Part shown: positions 17,166-26,518 of the stretch, piece after piece
Position numbering within the stretch: the first letter of the stretch is position 1
How the letters are laid out: every line of letters begins with the position of its first letter
Assembly (NCBI GenBank): GCA_900472175.1
Contig: UCHD01000014.1
Coordinates: 62,001 to 126,000 of the forward strand
Length of the DNA stretch: 64,000 nucleotides
From: Hyphomicrobiales bacterium
GTDB lineage: Bacteria; Pseudomonadota; Alphaproteobacteria; Rhizobiales; Rhizobiaceae
Reading direction: 5' to 3'
Translations under genes and position numbers: made by a program
Notes under the pieces: generated by a model
The model's database searches: none
What the model was told of the DNA's origin: nothing
Seen by the model: the letters and a program-made list of their open reading frames with translations, nothing else

Positions 17166-18136
17166 AGGCCGTAAATTCGGAAGGTCGGGCGTCCCGACAG
17201 TTCCCGGACGCCACCCAATGTTTCAAGCCGTTCGAACAGCCGCCGGCTTGCCCAGCGGGAAAGATTGCCGTTGGTTGCGGATGCCGACAAGGCATCTTCG
17301 GCGAGCAATTGGCGAATGACTGTTTGCGCTCCCTTGGTCCGCACCTTGGGGACCACGGCAAGGAAATGCTCGGCTCGGCGGCTGATCTCCACCGCCTGAC
17401 GCAACGCTTCACGCGCGCCCTGTATCAGCGCCAGGCAAACTGAGCGGGCAAAGGCTGCGTCATCCGGCCGGACGCGTCCCCTTCCCCCGGTCACGCGGAA
17501 AGCCGGATCATAACGCTGCGCCATCAGGAGTGGCGCAGGCTTTTGCCAGTTGAGCTTTTTTGCCAGAACCCAGTCCGCCAGCCACCAGGCCAGAATTTCC
17601 GCATCCGGACGAAGCCGGCATACTGTCGTCACCAATTCAGCAACAGCGAAAGGGGCTGCTTGGCCGTCCTGCGCCAGATCGCCGGCAAGCCGTGAAAAAT
17701 CCGCCAGCGTGTCGTCCCACTTCATCGCCAAAAGGGCCGCGGTATCGCGCAGCATCTTTTCATCCGGCAGATCCAGATGCTGCGCCGGGTGCGCAGAGAG
17801 CTTGTTATACGCCAAGAAAAGGTTACCGGCCGGTCCCGCATCGCCACCCGGCAGCCGCAGCAAGACAGCATCCCGCAACGCGGCCTCGTCTTCCGTCCGT
17901 CCCATCAGCCGCACGGCAGAAACCGCACATTTAAGCCCGAGACGCTGGCGCCAGGTGCCGGACCAGGCAGGCTCCGATCGCACCAGTTGATCCAGCGAGC
18001 CGAGCGCCGCCCCCGTCATGAACGCCACATCGATATCGCTCGCCTCGCCATGAGGTCTGACCCACCCGGGGATCAGGGGCGGTTGAAACGATACGGGCGG
18101 TGTTGAGGCGGAGTTCGAATCCATATGCGCGAGCAT
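17162..18136 (-). CDS. DUF1403 family protein
   Basis: A 324-residue, largely helical, Ala/Leu/Arg-rich protein with no signal peptide or membrane segment. I recognise it as DUF1403, a family seen next to scpB-like genes in Rhizobiaceae. Segments such as [32 protein letters not shown] and the C-terminal [32 protein letters not shown] (the tail looks like a winged helix) are visible. It overlaps the ScpB-like gene by four bases. The start could be the ATG at 18136 or the one at 18124; neither has a strong ribosome-binding site. Function unknown; a DNA-organising or replicon-maintenance role is inferred only from its partner. Confidence 0.72.
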   Translation of the reverse strand: MLAHMDSNSASTPPVSFQPPLIPGWVRPHGEASDIDVAFMTGAALGSLDQLVRSEPAWSGTWRQRLGLKCAVSAVRLMGRTEDEAALRDAVLLRLPGGDAGPAGNLFLAYNKLSAHPAQHLDLPDEKMLRDTAALLAMKWDDTLADFSRLAGDLAQDGQAAPFAVAELVTTVCRLRPDAEILAWWLADWVLAKKLNWQKPAPLLMAQRYDPAFRVTGGRGRVRPDDAAFARSVCLALIQGAREALRQAVEISRRAEHFLAVVPKVRTKGAQTVIRQLLAEDALSASATNGNLSRWASRRLFERLETLGGVRELSGRPTFRIYGL

Positions 18137-18765
18137 ATTGAACGAGGGCGGTTCTAACCAGAAGAAAGGACTTTTCGCACAGAAATCGGCAGGTTGAAAT
18201 TATCCCTTGAACGCGTTGGGTGGAGCAGTTCAAACATGATGGTGGCGTATGTAAAGTGTTATGTTGCAGGCGATCTAACATCGCCGCTCGCTATCAAAGC
18301 CTTCTGCGCGATAAGCCACACCAAGCTTTCGTGCCTGTCGGGTAGCGTGTCCATTGCTGAACAGCGAACTCGTCACCCGCTGCTGCCAGACGTTGGGGGC
18401 GCCGTTGAGCCGCGCTTGGAAAATCATGTCCATCGGTTGCCGGAAAGGGACCAACGGGTTCACATAAGACATGCGCTAAAGATCATCTGATGAAGCCGGC
18501 AGACGGCCTTCGACGAAGGGATACGGTCTAACGGGAGGACAGTTAGCGGTTCATGGCCTCAAGACCCATGTCGGGTCCGAAGCCGATACGGCACCGAGCG
18601 AAGAATCCGCCTTCTTCATGCCGCGAGCATCGATAACGGCAAGCCGGCGTTCAGTCCGCCTCACAGCTTGAGCATGGATACGCAAAGGCGGCATGGGCGC
18701 CGCCTTTGCTGGGATTCGAATTGATGTAAAGCAAGTATTGGGGCCGCCTGGGCGGCCCTTTTGCA
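18137..18765. other. Gene-poor stretch with two GC-rich hairpins
   Basis: About 630 bases without a convincing gene. Short open frames on both strands lack ribosome-binding sites and recognisable motifs. Two perfect hairpins lie at 18684-18707 (AAAGGCGGC paired with GCCGCCTTT) and 18741-18758. The rest may be remnant DNA; I see no transposase or integrase. Confidence 0.4.
18741..18762. terminator. Terminator hairpin downstream of the RTX gene
   Basis: GGGCCGCC and GGCGGCCC pair around two bases and are followed on the plus strand by TTTT. It begins a few bases beyond the minus-strand stop codon at 18766. The T-run is on the plus side, so it is best as a plus-strand terminator, but the stem could also end the RTX transcript. 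Confidence 0.5.
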
Positions 18766-21009
18766 CTACAGCATGAAATAGTCCTTCGACAGTGTGACCG
18801 CGTCATCCAGATGGATGGCGAAATCGGCCTTCTTGTCTCCGTTGGTATCGCCGTAGATGTAGGTATCCGAAGCTTGCTTGCTGTAGTTCAACTCGCCGGC
18901 CTTGCCTGTGAAGCCAGAAGTTCCGATGAAGCTGAACGCCTGATCGCCAGAAGCCCTCGTATTCGCATCGATCGCGGATAGATCAATCCGGTCGCCACCA
19001 ACTCCCGAGAAATCAAGAATCGTGTCCTGTCCAGCTGACCTGACCGTCGAGTCAGCAGCACTTTTGAAGACAAAGGTATCTGCCCCTGCACCACCCGTCA
19101 GGTCGTCCGCGCCGCGGCCACCAATGAGCGTGTCGTTACCGTCACCACCGTCAAGAACATCATTGCCCCGACCGCCATCCAGCAGGTCGTTTCCGGCGTT
19201 GCCGGTGAGCTGATTGGCGCCGCTGTTGCCATAGAGCTTGTCGGCGTAACTCGAGCCGGACAGGTTTTCGATCGAAACATAGGTGTCGCCCTTGGCATCA
19301 CCGGTGTTCGCCGCCGCATCGGCGAGATTTGCGGTCACACCAGCCTGTGCACCAAAGTAGGATGCAGTATCCGTACCTGCTCCACCGTCGAGCTTGTCGG
19401 CACCAGCGCCGCCGTTCAGGACATTGTTGCCATCGTTACCCGTCAGGGTATCGCCATAGCTTGAGCCCAGCAGATTCTCGATGCTGATCAGCTTGTCGCC
19501 AGTAGCATGTCCACCAGACGCAACGCCCGTCTTAAGATTGACGTTCACAGCCGTTGATCCGGCATAACTCGCCACATCCGTTCCGGCGCCGCCGTCGATG
19601 ATATCGGCACCGGCTCCGCCCTTGATCAGGTCATTTCCGGCAAGGCCCTTGTAGGTCTCCGCGCCCGCATTGGTTTTACCGGCAACAGGCAAAGTGTCGT
19701 CGCCTGCCGTACCCGTATGAACCGTCGAATTCGCCGGCGGGATGGTTTCTGGTGGAATTGTTTCCGGCGGGATGGTTTCCGGTGGGACAGTCACTGGTGG
19801 CTGCGTGACTGGCGGGACCGTATCCAGACCAGTGTTGCCATGCACGACAGGCTTTTCATCATATAGGGCGAAATCGCCCCAGTGACCGCCGCCGATCTGA
19901 TTGTTGGTAATCTTGATCGAAGCGTCGTCGACTGTTCCGCCACCTTTGCGACCATCAAGATAAACGGTGTAGCCACCGCCAACCAGGCGATTGCCGTCGA
20001 TGGTGATGTCTGACAGATCGCCGAACGTATTGCCCATGCCGATGGCTGCAGTCTGGTCGTGATCATTGATAATCGTGTTACCAATGATGTCGATGTTCTT
20101 TCCGCTGGTCATCTGGATGCCGTCGTAGTGCGGGTCCGTACCGGTATTGCGCAGGCCGTGAATGTAGTTGCCCTGGACAAGAGCCGGTCCCCAGAGGTTC
20201 ATGCCGTTTTCTACATCGTGAAAGTCGTTGCGCAGGAATGTGCCGTGGCCATAAACGGCATTGTTCGTTGTCCCGCGACCATCGATTTCGCTGTCCTGGA
20301 GCGTAAAGCCGGTGGCACTCTCCATGACCCTGAGGGCATGGTAAGGCGTACCGGAAATCAGCTTGATGTTGCTGAGCGTGACGTTCTTTGCATCAATGAT
20401 GATGTCGCCAGTCACTTCCATATTGCTGATGACCGCATTGTCCGTCGTGATATGGAGCGTACCGTTGTACTTGGTCATCGCAACACCGGCCTTTGTACCG
20501 GTATTCGTTGCGTCAGGATAACCGGAAGCCGACGTAGCAGCTGCCACGGCACTTTCTGCAGGAGCAGCGGCACGCGCCGTCACGTCACTGCTGACGGCAG
20601 CTGACTTGGCGACCGGCTGTGTGTCTTGGGTTTCCTCGACGCCGACGGTGGTGTCAAGTTTGGTAGCCGCAGATGTGCTCTCCTGGCTGTTCGCCTCGGA
20701 GACACCGGCCTTGCCGCCTGCAACAGTTCCTGCGTCTGCAGCTTTGTCGGATGAGTTGTTAACGAACTTGAAAGATCTATGCTCGGAAGTCCCTTCGGTG
20801 TGACGTGCGTTGTGCGCGCTAAAACCTTTCAGGGCACTAAAACCGTGATCGGAAGTATCGAAAGCGCCTTTCAGCGTAGCTTTGGATGGAGATGCTGCCC
20901 CATGCGACTGGCTCTCGTTGTCGAGGTATGTCGCGTCGAGAGCTTTCCCTTCAGTGTAATTCTCTGTCAAAAAACCACCTTCGATTGTGTTTGTTAGTGT
21001 TTTCGCCAC
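18766..21009 (-). CDS. Secreted beta-helix protein with RTX calcium-binding repeats
   Basis: A 747-residue protein with three parts. Residues 1-170 are low-complexity, Ala/Ser/Thr-rich. Residues about 190-390 form a right-handed parallel beta-helix (repeated IxxNxI steps such as [12 protein letters not shown] and [13 protein letters not shown]), the fold of pectate lyases and epimerases. After a PPETI-repeat linker come RTX nonapeptides ([30 protein letters not shown]) and a serralysin-type C-terminus ending KDYFML. There is no Sec signal, so type I secretion is expected, as for rhizobial polysaccharide-modifying enzymes. No catalytic residues can be assigned. It starts at a GTG with AAAGG ten bases upstream. 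It lies near surface-polysaccharide genes. Confidence 0.85.
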   Translation of the reverse strand: MAKTLTNTIEGGFLTENYTEGKALDATYLDNESQSHGAASPSKATLKGAFDTSDHGFSALKGFSAHNARHTEGTSEHRSFKFVNNSSDKAADAGTVAGGKAGVSEANSQESTSAATKLDTTVGVEETQDTQPVAKSAAVSSDVTARAAAPAESAVAAATSASGYPDATNTGTKAGVAMTKYNGTLHITTDNAVISNMEVTGDIIIDAKNVTLSNIKLISGTPYHALRVMESATGFTLQDSEIDGRGTTNNAVYGHGTFLRNDFHDVENGMNLWGPALVQGNYIHGLRNTGTDPHYDGIQMTSGKNIDIIGNTIINDHDQTAAIGMGNTFGDLSDITIDGNRLVGGGYTVYLDGRKGGGTVDDASIKITNNQIGGGHWGDFALYDEKPVVHGNTGLDTVPPVTQPPVTVPPETIPPETIPPETIPPANSTVHTGTAGDDTLPVAGKTNAGAETYKGLAGNDLIKGGAGADIIDGGAGTDVASYAGSTAVNVNLKTGVASGGHATGDKLISIENLLGSSYGDTLTGNDGNNVLNGGAGADKLDGGAGTDTASYFGAQAGVTANLADAAANTGDAKGDTYVSIENLSGSSYADKLYGNSGANQLTGNAGNDLLDGGRGNDVLDGGDGNDTLIGGRGADDLTGGAGADTFVFKSAADSTVRSAGQDTILDFSGVGGDRIDLSAIDANTRASGDQAFSFIGTSGFTGKAGELNYSKQASDTYIYGDTNGDKKADFAIHLDDAVTLSKDYFML
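19736..19800. repeat. 15-bp tandem repeats encoding the PPETI linker
   Basis: Within the RTX gene, a 15-base unit encoding Pro-Pro-Glu-Thr-Ile is repeated three times, flanked by degenerate copies (PPVTV). It makes a stiff linker between the beta-helix and the RTX part. Copy number may vary between strains by slippage. Confidence 0.7.
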
Positions 21010-21060
21010 TGTTTTATTGCCTTTCTCCTCAGCCCTTGAACCCCAATTGCAAATTGCCGA

Positions 21061-21103
21061 CTGTAAATCTGGCTACCGCTTTCGTGGTAGGCCGGATCTA
21101 CAG
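21061..21103. other. Long imperfect stem-loop upstream of the RTX gene
   Basis: Bases 21061-21077 pair with 21086-21103, about 17 pairs with two G-T wobbles and one bulge, around an eight-base loop. It lies 50-95 bases upstream of the RTX start, so in the RTX leader RNA it could form a regulatory stem. The compensated (wobble) pairs hint at selection for RNA structure; this is inference. Confidence 0.4.
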
Positions 21104-21108
21104 TAGGG

Positions 21109-21555
21109 ATGAGTAATACAACTTCAGAGTGGCTGCAATGGAGCGAAAGCAAATGCTTATATTTAGGCGGCATGCCCGAGTTCGGCCCTAGTGTTGCCAC
21201 AAAAAGCATTTCCAAGGCGCTTCTTTTTGAAAAATTTGATGATTTTTTGCCGGTTGAAAGAAATACAAATTCTGATGGTTTATTTGCAACAGTCGCCGGG
21301 TTCGCAACCTTTGGTATCGGTTTCGCACTGAAAATATTTGTAAAAATCCGACAACAGGTTTCTCGCTCCTTCGAGATGACAAATACTGACGGTGTTCAAA
21401 AAAAATTTTTGAAAATTAATTTCTTGCAACCGAAAGATCGTTATCTGGAGCTGATGCAATCGATTTCGCGAGCGTATGTTACCCGGCAGGGATCGGAGGG
21501 CCGGCGACCAGCCTTTCGCCTCAGCGCGACGATTCGCCGGCGAGCGCCTTCCTAA
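21109..21555 (+). CDS. Orphan low-GC hypothetical protein
   Basis: A 148-residue open frame in markedly AT-rich DNA. It uses many AAA, TTT, AAT and GTT codons, unlike its neighbours. The sequence looks protein-like in the middle (NFLQPKDRYLELMQSISRAY) and has one hydrophobic stretch (ATVAGFATFGIGFALKIFV) that could cross a membrane. The Arg-rich last 20 residues resemble read-through into ordinary GC-rich DNA. No family is recognised and the ribosome-binding site is poor. It could be a recently acquired orphan gene or a chance open frame. Confidence 0.3.
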   Translation: MSNTTSEWLQWSESKCLYLGGMPEFGPSVATKSISKALLFEKFDDFLPVERNTNSDGLFATVAGFATFGIGFALKIFVKIRQQVSRSFEMTNTDGVQKKFLKINFLQPKDRYLELMQSISRAYVTRQGSEGRRPAFRLSATIRRRAPS

Positions 21556-21804
21556 AGGCATGGATGATCACACACCAGCTGTGTTTTCTTTGGATCTGCA
21601 ATGATTGAAGGAGATCGAGTGCAACATACCAATATGCTGGTTATGCGCAGATCGGGAAATCTGTTGTTTCGGCAAAGCCGATCACTCATGCGGCTGGAGG
21701 GAAGCCTGCATTTCAACGCGTTTGCGGAGATGCTCCCGAGACATTGAACGGAGTGCCATCAGCCGCGGCGCCTACCACTTCGGTAGGAGAAGCTCCATTC
21801 CGAT
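21556..21804. other. Intergenic stretch without a clear gene
   Basis: About 250 bases between the low-GC open frame and the glycosyltransferase stop. A 48-codon frame from the ATG at 21601 overlaps nothing and has no convincing ribosome-binding site or motif, so I do not call it. Confidence 0.4.
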
Positions 21805-22740
21805 TTAACGACCGAGTGCAGCGCTTAATGCAGCACGGCGGCCTGACCCTACAGCCAGGCGCATGACTTCTCCGGCAACGATGCCTGAGCGGAACACAGC
21901 CGTGGCAAATGCTCCGTGATGGCGGCGGTAGTATTTGATACGATTGGTGGTCATGAGTGCGGTCAGAAAGTCACTGCTATGATAATCCCCGCCGATATGA
22001 ATGGCTTGAGCTGTCGGGACATAGACCACGTCCAAACCAGCCGCTCGAACGCGCTGAAGGTAATCGACCTCTTCACTATAAAGGAAAAAACTTTCATCCC
22101 AGTCGCCAACAACTGCACGTGCATTGGCCGTTACCAGCAGGATTGCACCAGTTGCCCACGCGATAGGTCCCTCATCCTTGTACCGCGAAGAGGTGGCGAC
22201 GATCTCACCCAGACCCATGCGGGAGGCCAGCGTCCCCCCCAGCAATGCTTCAGACCACGCCGTGGCTATCGACGGCACCCGGCGAATGGATTTGGCAACG
22301 GTACCATCCTCGCCGCGAACCTGCGGCACTGCTATTCCAATCGACGACCCGCTCAAGCCTGCATATAGGCGTTTGATCGAACCCGGCTGCAAGCGGATGT
22401 CCGGGTTGAGAACGAGCAAATCAGCGGAGGAATCTATTGTCGCGGTCGCCGCGTTGATCCCAGCGGAATAGCCGCCGTTATGGCCTGTCGCGATAACTGT
22501 CGCGCCGATCGGATGCGCACGTGCCAGGTCGACTGAATGATCGTGGCTGTCGTTATCGACGACTATCACGTCATACTGCTCAATGCCCTCGAGGCCTTCA
22601 CGCAAAGAATCCAGCAAGCCTGGCAGCACAGATGCGCTGTTATAGGTGACCGTTACGACGGAGAGCTTTCGTGCGGCCATGGAGCCAGGCGCGATCTGCT
22701 CCCCGTTCAGAGGCTTTCTTTGTTGAATGGAAGCATCCAT
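21805..22740 (-). CDS. Glycosyltransferase family 2 protein
   Basis: A 311-residue GT-A glycosyltransferase related to rhamnosyltransferases. SVVTVTYNSASVLPGLLDSL (about 27-46) starts the nucleotide-binding fold, VVDNDSHDHS follows, and LLVLNPDIRL supplies the Asp of the DxD-like metal site. FFLYSEEVDYLQRVRAAG is the typical acceptor-side helix with the ED-type motif. GAGGG six bases before the ATG at 22740 supports the long start. It probably adds a sugar to a surface polysaccharide at the inner membrane. It diverges from the polysaccharide genes at 23091 onward. Confidence 0.87.
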   Translation of the reverse strand: MDASIQQRKPLNGEQIAPGSMAARKLSVVTVTYNSASVLPGLLDSLREGLEGIEQYDVIVVDNDSHDHSVDLARAHPIGATVIATGHNGGYSAGINAATATIDSSADLLVLNPDIRLQPGSIKRLYAGLSGSSIGIAVPQVRGEDGTVAKSIRRVPSIATAWSEALLGGTLASRMGLGEIVATSSRYKDEGPIAWATGAILLVTANARAVVGDWDESFFLYSEEVDYLQRVRAAGLDVVYVPTAQAIHIGGDYHSSDFLTALMTTNRIKYYRRHHGAFATAVFRSGIVAGEVMRLAVGSGRRAALSAALGR

Positions 22741-23090
22741 TTCGCGCCCTCAGTTCCGGCGTGACCCGCGAGCGGGAGTTCTACGATTTCTATTGGAAAA
22801 GCCCCGGCGCGGAAACACTGCAGAGAGAGGTAGGCCGCAAGGCCAGTCCGGCTCCACCGCTCATCCCAAAGCTGAATGAAGGCAGGTGCGCGTAATACTA
22901 TCGATGCATGCCGATAGCATTGCCGGCATGCCGATTGGGCTTCTTTAAGCCTTTGAGTGCGCTGGCGTATCTGCGAGGATTTTCTAGCATGTCGGTAGCG
23001 GCCGACGGCTTGAATGGGAATTCCACGACGCCTTCGCCACCTTTGGTCAACTGCCATTTTCGTTGAGAGGGCAAGTTATCAGGAGCTTCC
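22741..23090. promoter_or_regulatory. Divergent regulatory region with paired GCATGCCGAT repeats
   Basis: This 350-base gap separates the divergent GT2 gene and the polysaccharide operon. GCATGCCGAT occurs at 22906-22915 and again at 22926-22935, exactly 20 bases (two helical turns) apart. The first copy overlaps a CTATCG-N8-CGATAG inverted repeat (22898-22917). The arrangement suggests binding sites for a dimeric regulator. No convincing gene is present. Confidence 0.4.
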
Positions 23091-24380
23091 ATGCCGATTG
23101 ATTTTAAACATTCATTGCCATTGAGAGCGCGAAATACATCATTGGTCAGCGGCGGCCGGCCGGCGCTTGCTCCTGAGCAAGCCGGTCCGAATTCTCTTGA
23201 CCGGTTGGAGGCCCTTGAATCGGTCTCGCCTAAAACAAGCACCCAGGCTGGCCGTTTCCTGAACATCGCGAAGCGAGGGCTGCCACGCATGCACACGGGC
23301 GGAACCTTCGGGCATACGCTGCGAGCGGTCAAAACAACATCGGACTGGACGGAACGCCTTGAAGGGGACAGCCTTCGCTACACTGCCATCGCCGCACTCG
23401 GCCTGTCTTACATCGACAGAGCTGCGCAGCAACAGATACTGGGTGGCGATACCGCGTTCGATCTTGCACATGTGTGTGCGGTTCGTGCCACGACATCTGC
23501 AGACATGGGTGCGATCGCGCTTGCCGCCTGGGCCGCCGCGGAGGCAGGGCGATTTCATTCGGCTCCGCTGTTTCGCCAGCTTGTGCAGATCCTCGCTTCG
23601 GATGCACCTGTCGCGACAGTCGATTGTGCGTGGGCACTCAGTGCCGGCCTAGCGGCGCGGCAGTTCGGCGATACGGGTGAGGTGGTGTCCCTGGCGACCA
23701 ATCGGCTAATGTCGGGGCTGTCCTCTTCAGGCCTGTTTCCTCATATGTTGCCCGCATCGGCCAGCGGGCGGTTTCGGGCGCATATCGGATGTTTTGCCGA
23801 TCAGGTTTACCCGATCCAGGCGTTGTCCCGCCTTCATGCGGCGCAGCCGAATGCTGAGGCTCTTTCGGCTGCAGAAGCTTGCGCCGAACGAATTTGTGCG
23901 CTGCAGGGGCCGGCCGGGCAATGGTGGTGGCATTACGACACGCGCAACGGCGGCGTGGTCGAGGGGTATCCGGTCTATAGTGTTCATCAGCATGCGATGG
24001 CACCCATGGCGTTGCTCGACCTTCGGGAAGCGGGAGGCAGTGATCATTCGCCAGCGATCATCAAAGGCATGCGTTGGCTTGATGAACACCCCGAAGTTTC
24101 AACGCCGCTGGTTGCATCGGAGAAGGGTGTGATCTGGCGCAAGGTGGGGCGCCGCGAACCGCGCAAGATGGTCAGAGTCCTATCCGCGGTGACGACAGCA
24201 CTGCGGCCGGGATTGCATATCCCCGGGCTGGATACGCTCTTCCCACCAGGCCGTATCGACTATGAATGCCGGCCTTATGAACTCGGGTGGCTCCTGTATG
24301 CGTGGCTTTCAGGAGGCGTGGTCGCAAGACTGGCCGCGGCCCCCGCAGGGGACATGCCTGCGACTCTCAAGGAGATGTGA
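23091..24380 (+). CDS. Uncharacterised polysaccharide-locus protein, probable alpha/alpha-barrel
   Basis: A 429-residue protein with no signal peptide or membrane segment. After about 90 polar residues it is regularly helical and Ala-rich, with repeated helix pairs and aromatic loops. WWWHYDTRNGGVVEGYPVYS (about 283-302) followed by VHQHAMAPMALLDL resembles the central region of alpha/alpha-toroid proteins (terpene-cyclase-like or glycan epimerase/lyase folds). YECRPYELGWLLYAWL is a further conserved-looking motif. It lies one base before the GT26 gene, so it is part of that operon. I cannot name a reaction; a role in making or modifying the polymer is inferred from the neighbours. Confidence 0.7.
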   Translation: MPIDFKHSLPLRARNTSLVSGGRPALAPEQAGPNSLDRLEALESVSPKTSTQAGRFLNIAKRGLPRMHTGGTFGHTLRAVKTTSDWTERLEGDSLRYTAIAALGLSYIDRAAQQQILGGDTAFDLAHVCAVRATTSADMGAIALAAWAAAEAGRFHSAPLFRQLVQILASDAPVATVDCAWALSAGLAARQFGDTGEVVSLATNRLMSGLSSSGLFPHMLPASASGRFRAHIGCFADQVYPIQALSRLHAAQPNAEALSAAEACAERICALQGPAGQWWWHYDTRNGGVVEGYPVYSVHQHAMAPMALLDLREAGGSDHSPAIIKGMRWLDEHPEVSTPLVASEKGVIWRKVGRREPRKMVRVLSAVTTALRPGLHIPGLDTLFPPGRIDYECRPYELGWLLYAWLSGGVVARLAAAPAGDMPATLKEM

Positions 24381-24381
24381 A

Positions 24382-25212
24382 ATGCAAAGGCAACGTCAGC
24401 TTCTGTACGGCGTGTATATGGATGCCCTTCGCATGGATGATGTCATCGAGCGCTGCCGTATGGCGCTGACGACGCGCCGGCCCCTCCTCCTCGGCGTGCT
24501 CAATGCCGCAAAGGTCGTCGAACTTCACCGGAATTCGATGCTGCGTGACTCCCTGATGGAGTGCGATCTCCTGCTGGCAGATGGTCAATCCATCGTTTGG
24601 GCCAGCAAGCTGCTTGGCCGGCCGTTGCCGGAGCGCGTGGCTGGCATCGATATCTTTACGCGGCTTCTCTTTCTCGCGCACCGCGATGATCTGTCCATTG
24701 CGCTGCTGGGCGCCAAGCCGGAAATCCTCACGGAAATGCGGCGCGTTATCGCAGAGCGTTTTCCCGGTCTGCGGATCGCCTATAGCCATCACGGATATTA
24801 TGAGGCCGCGGAGGCAGGCGAGATCGCAGCCGGCATTCGGGAATCCGGCGCCGACATGCTCTTTCTGGGAATGACCTCGCCCAAGAAGGAGATATTTCTA
24901 GGATCCTACGGCGCGTCCCTGAACGTCCCGGTACTGCATGGCGTCGGCGGCTCGTTCGACATTATCGCCGGCCTGACAAAGCGGGCGCCGGTCGCCTGGC
25001 AAAAGGCCGGAATGGAATGGGCGTACAGGCTGCTGCAGGAGCCGCGGCGGCTATGGTGGCGCTATCTGAAGACAAATACCAGCTTCATCCAGCTCACCGC
25101 CCGCGAAATGCTCCGCCCCGCGCGCGCGTTCAGATTCGGTGCGAACCGGAACGTAGCCCCCGCCAAGCCCCGGATTCCTGACGCGCAACTTCGGAGTATT
25201 GTTGATGAGTGA
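24382..25212 (+). CDS. WecG/TagA/CpsF family glycosyltransferase (GT26)
   Basis: A 276-residue GT26 enzyme. The ATG at 24382 has a perfect AAGGAG seven bases upstream, so the longer in-frame start at 24262 inside the previous gene is rejected. Family motifs are LLADGQSIVWAS, ERVAGIDIFTRLL, LFLGMTSPKKEIF (the Gln/Lys-Glu catalytic region), GVGGSFDIIAG and the C-terminal GMEWAYRLLQEPRRLWWRY. Such enzymes add ManNAc or ManNAcA to a lipid-linked sugar, the second step in enterobacterial common antigen or teichoic linkage synthesis. The next gene is a UDP-ManNAc dehydrogenase type, which fits transfer of ManNAcA. Confidence 0.88.
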   Translation: MQRQRQLLYGVYMDALRMDDVIERCRMALTTRRPLLLGVLNAAKVVELHRNSMLRDSLMECDLLLADGQSIVWASKLLGRPLPERVAGIDIFTRLLFLAHRDDLSIALLGAKPEILTEMRRVIAERFPGLRIAYSHHGYYEAAEAGEIAAGIRESGADMLFLGMTSPKKEIFLGSYGASLNVPVLHGVGGSFDIIAGLTKRAPVAWQKAGMEWAYRLLQEPRRLWWRYLKTNTSFIQLTAREMLRPARAFRFGANRNVAPAKPRIPDAQLRSIVDE

Positions 25213-26461
25213 AGTGTTCAAAAGCAGAGTTGCCATCCTCGGCATGGGCTATATCGGGTTGCCTACCGCGGTGGTGATCGCGACGCGCGGCATCGATGTC
25301 ATCGGTGTCGACATCAACCCGGCGACCGTCGCAGCCTTGTCCCGCGGGGAGGTTCCCTTCGTCGAGCCCGATCTGGCCGTGGCTGTCAGCGGTGCCGTGG
25401 CAATGGGGCGGCTGACCGCAACAACCGAGACACCGGAGGCGGAAGCCTTCATCATCGCCGTGCCGACCCCCTTCAACGAAGACCGGACCGCCGATCTGTC
25501 CTACGTCAAGGCGGCTGCCGAGCAGATTGCCCCACGGTTGAAGTCCGGAAATATCGTTGTTCTGGAGTCCACGTCTCCCCCCGGAACCACCCAGAAGGTG
25601 GGCGACTGGATCGGAGCGCTCCGCCCGGACCTGAGGATGCCGCGTGACGGCGAAACCGGCGCCGACGTCTTCATTGCCCATTGCCCGGAGCGCGTCCTAC
25701 CCGGCCGCATCATGATCGAGATGATCACCAACGACCGTGTCGTTGGCGGCTTGACGCCGAGATGCGCGGAAAAAGCCGCGTCCATCTATCGTTTGTTCGC
25801 ACAGGGCGAGATCCTGCTCACCGATGCGGCAAGCGCCGAAATGGCCAAGCTGGTGGAAAATGCCTATCGCGATGTCAACATCGCCTTTGCCAACGAAATC
25901 TCCCTGATCAGCGAAAGCCTGCATATCGACGTCTGGGAGGTCATCCGCCTTGCCAACCGGCATCCGCGTGTCAATATTCTCAGCCCGGGGCCGGGCGTCG
26001 GCGGGCATTGCATTCCAGTCGATCCCTGGTTCATCGTTTCCGCCGCACCTCAATTGTCACGTTTGATCCGTACGGCGCGCGAGGTCAACGATCATCGGCC
26101 GCACCACGTCGCCGGGCAGGTGGTGGAAAACGCCAAACGGTTCCGGTCACCGACGATTGCGTGCCTGGGCCTGACCTTCAAGGCAAATGTCGACGATGTG
26201 CGCGAAAGCCCTGCGATAGACGTTGTCGGGCTGATCGCCAAAGCGCTGCCGGATGTCGAAATCCTCGTATCGGACCCCTATGTCAGCGTCATGCCGGGAT
26301 TGCTGTCGAAATACGATAATCTTCACCTTGAGGGCGCGCATCAGGCGGTGGAACGGGCAGACATCGTGGTCCTTCTCGTCGAGCACGAGCCGTTCAAGGC
26401 GATGCGCCACACGCGTCTTGCAGGCAAGGTTATCTACGACACGCGGGGCGCCTGGCATTAA
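25205..26461 (+). CDS. UDP-N-acetyl-D-mannosamine dehydrogenase type enzyme (WecC-like)
   Basis: A 418-residue nucleotide-sugar 6-dehydrogenase. GMGYIG (13-18) binds NAD, ESTSPPGTT is the conserved central-domain motif, and GVGGHCIPVDPWF holds the catalytic Cys (C269). LGLTFKANVDDVRESP starts the C-terminal UDP-binding domain. The HCIPVDPWF form is more typical of WecC (UDP-ManNAc to UDP-ManNAcA) than of UDP-glucose dehydrogenase. The ATG at 25205 overlaps the end of the GT26 gene by eight bases. It supplies an activated uronic acid for the polysaccharide made by this cluster. Confidence 0.88.
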   Translation: MSEVFKSRVAILGMGYIGLPTAVVIATRGIDVIGVDINPATVAALSRGEVPFVEPDLAVAVSGAVAMGRLTATTETPEAEAFIIAVPTPFNEDRTADLSYVKAAAEQIAPRLKSGNIVVLESTSPPGTTQKVGDWIGALRPDLRMPRDGETGADVFIAHCPERVLPGRIMIEMITNDRVVGGLTPRCAEKAASIYRLFAQGEILLTDAASAEMAKLVENAYRDVNIAFANEISLISESLHIDVWEVIRLANRHPRVNILSPGPGVGGHCIPVDPWFIVSAAPQLSRLIRTAREVNDHRPHHVAGQVVENAKRFRSPTIACLGLTFKANVDDVRESPAIDVVGLIAKALPDVEILVSDPYVSVMPGLLSKYDNLHLEGAHQAVERADIVVLLVEHEPFKAMRHTRLAGKVIYDTRGAWH

Positions 26462-26518
26462 AGTCGGCCAGAGTGTAGCAAGAAAAGACCTTCTGCGGAT
26501 ACGACGGGAACGGTCAGA

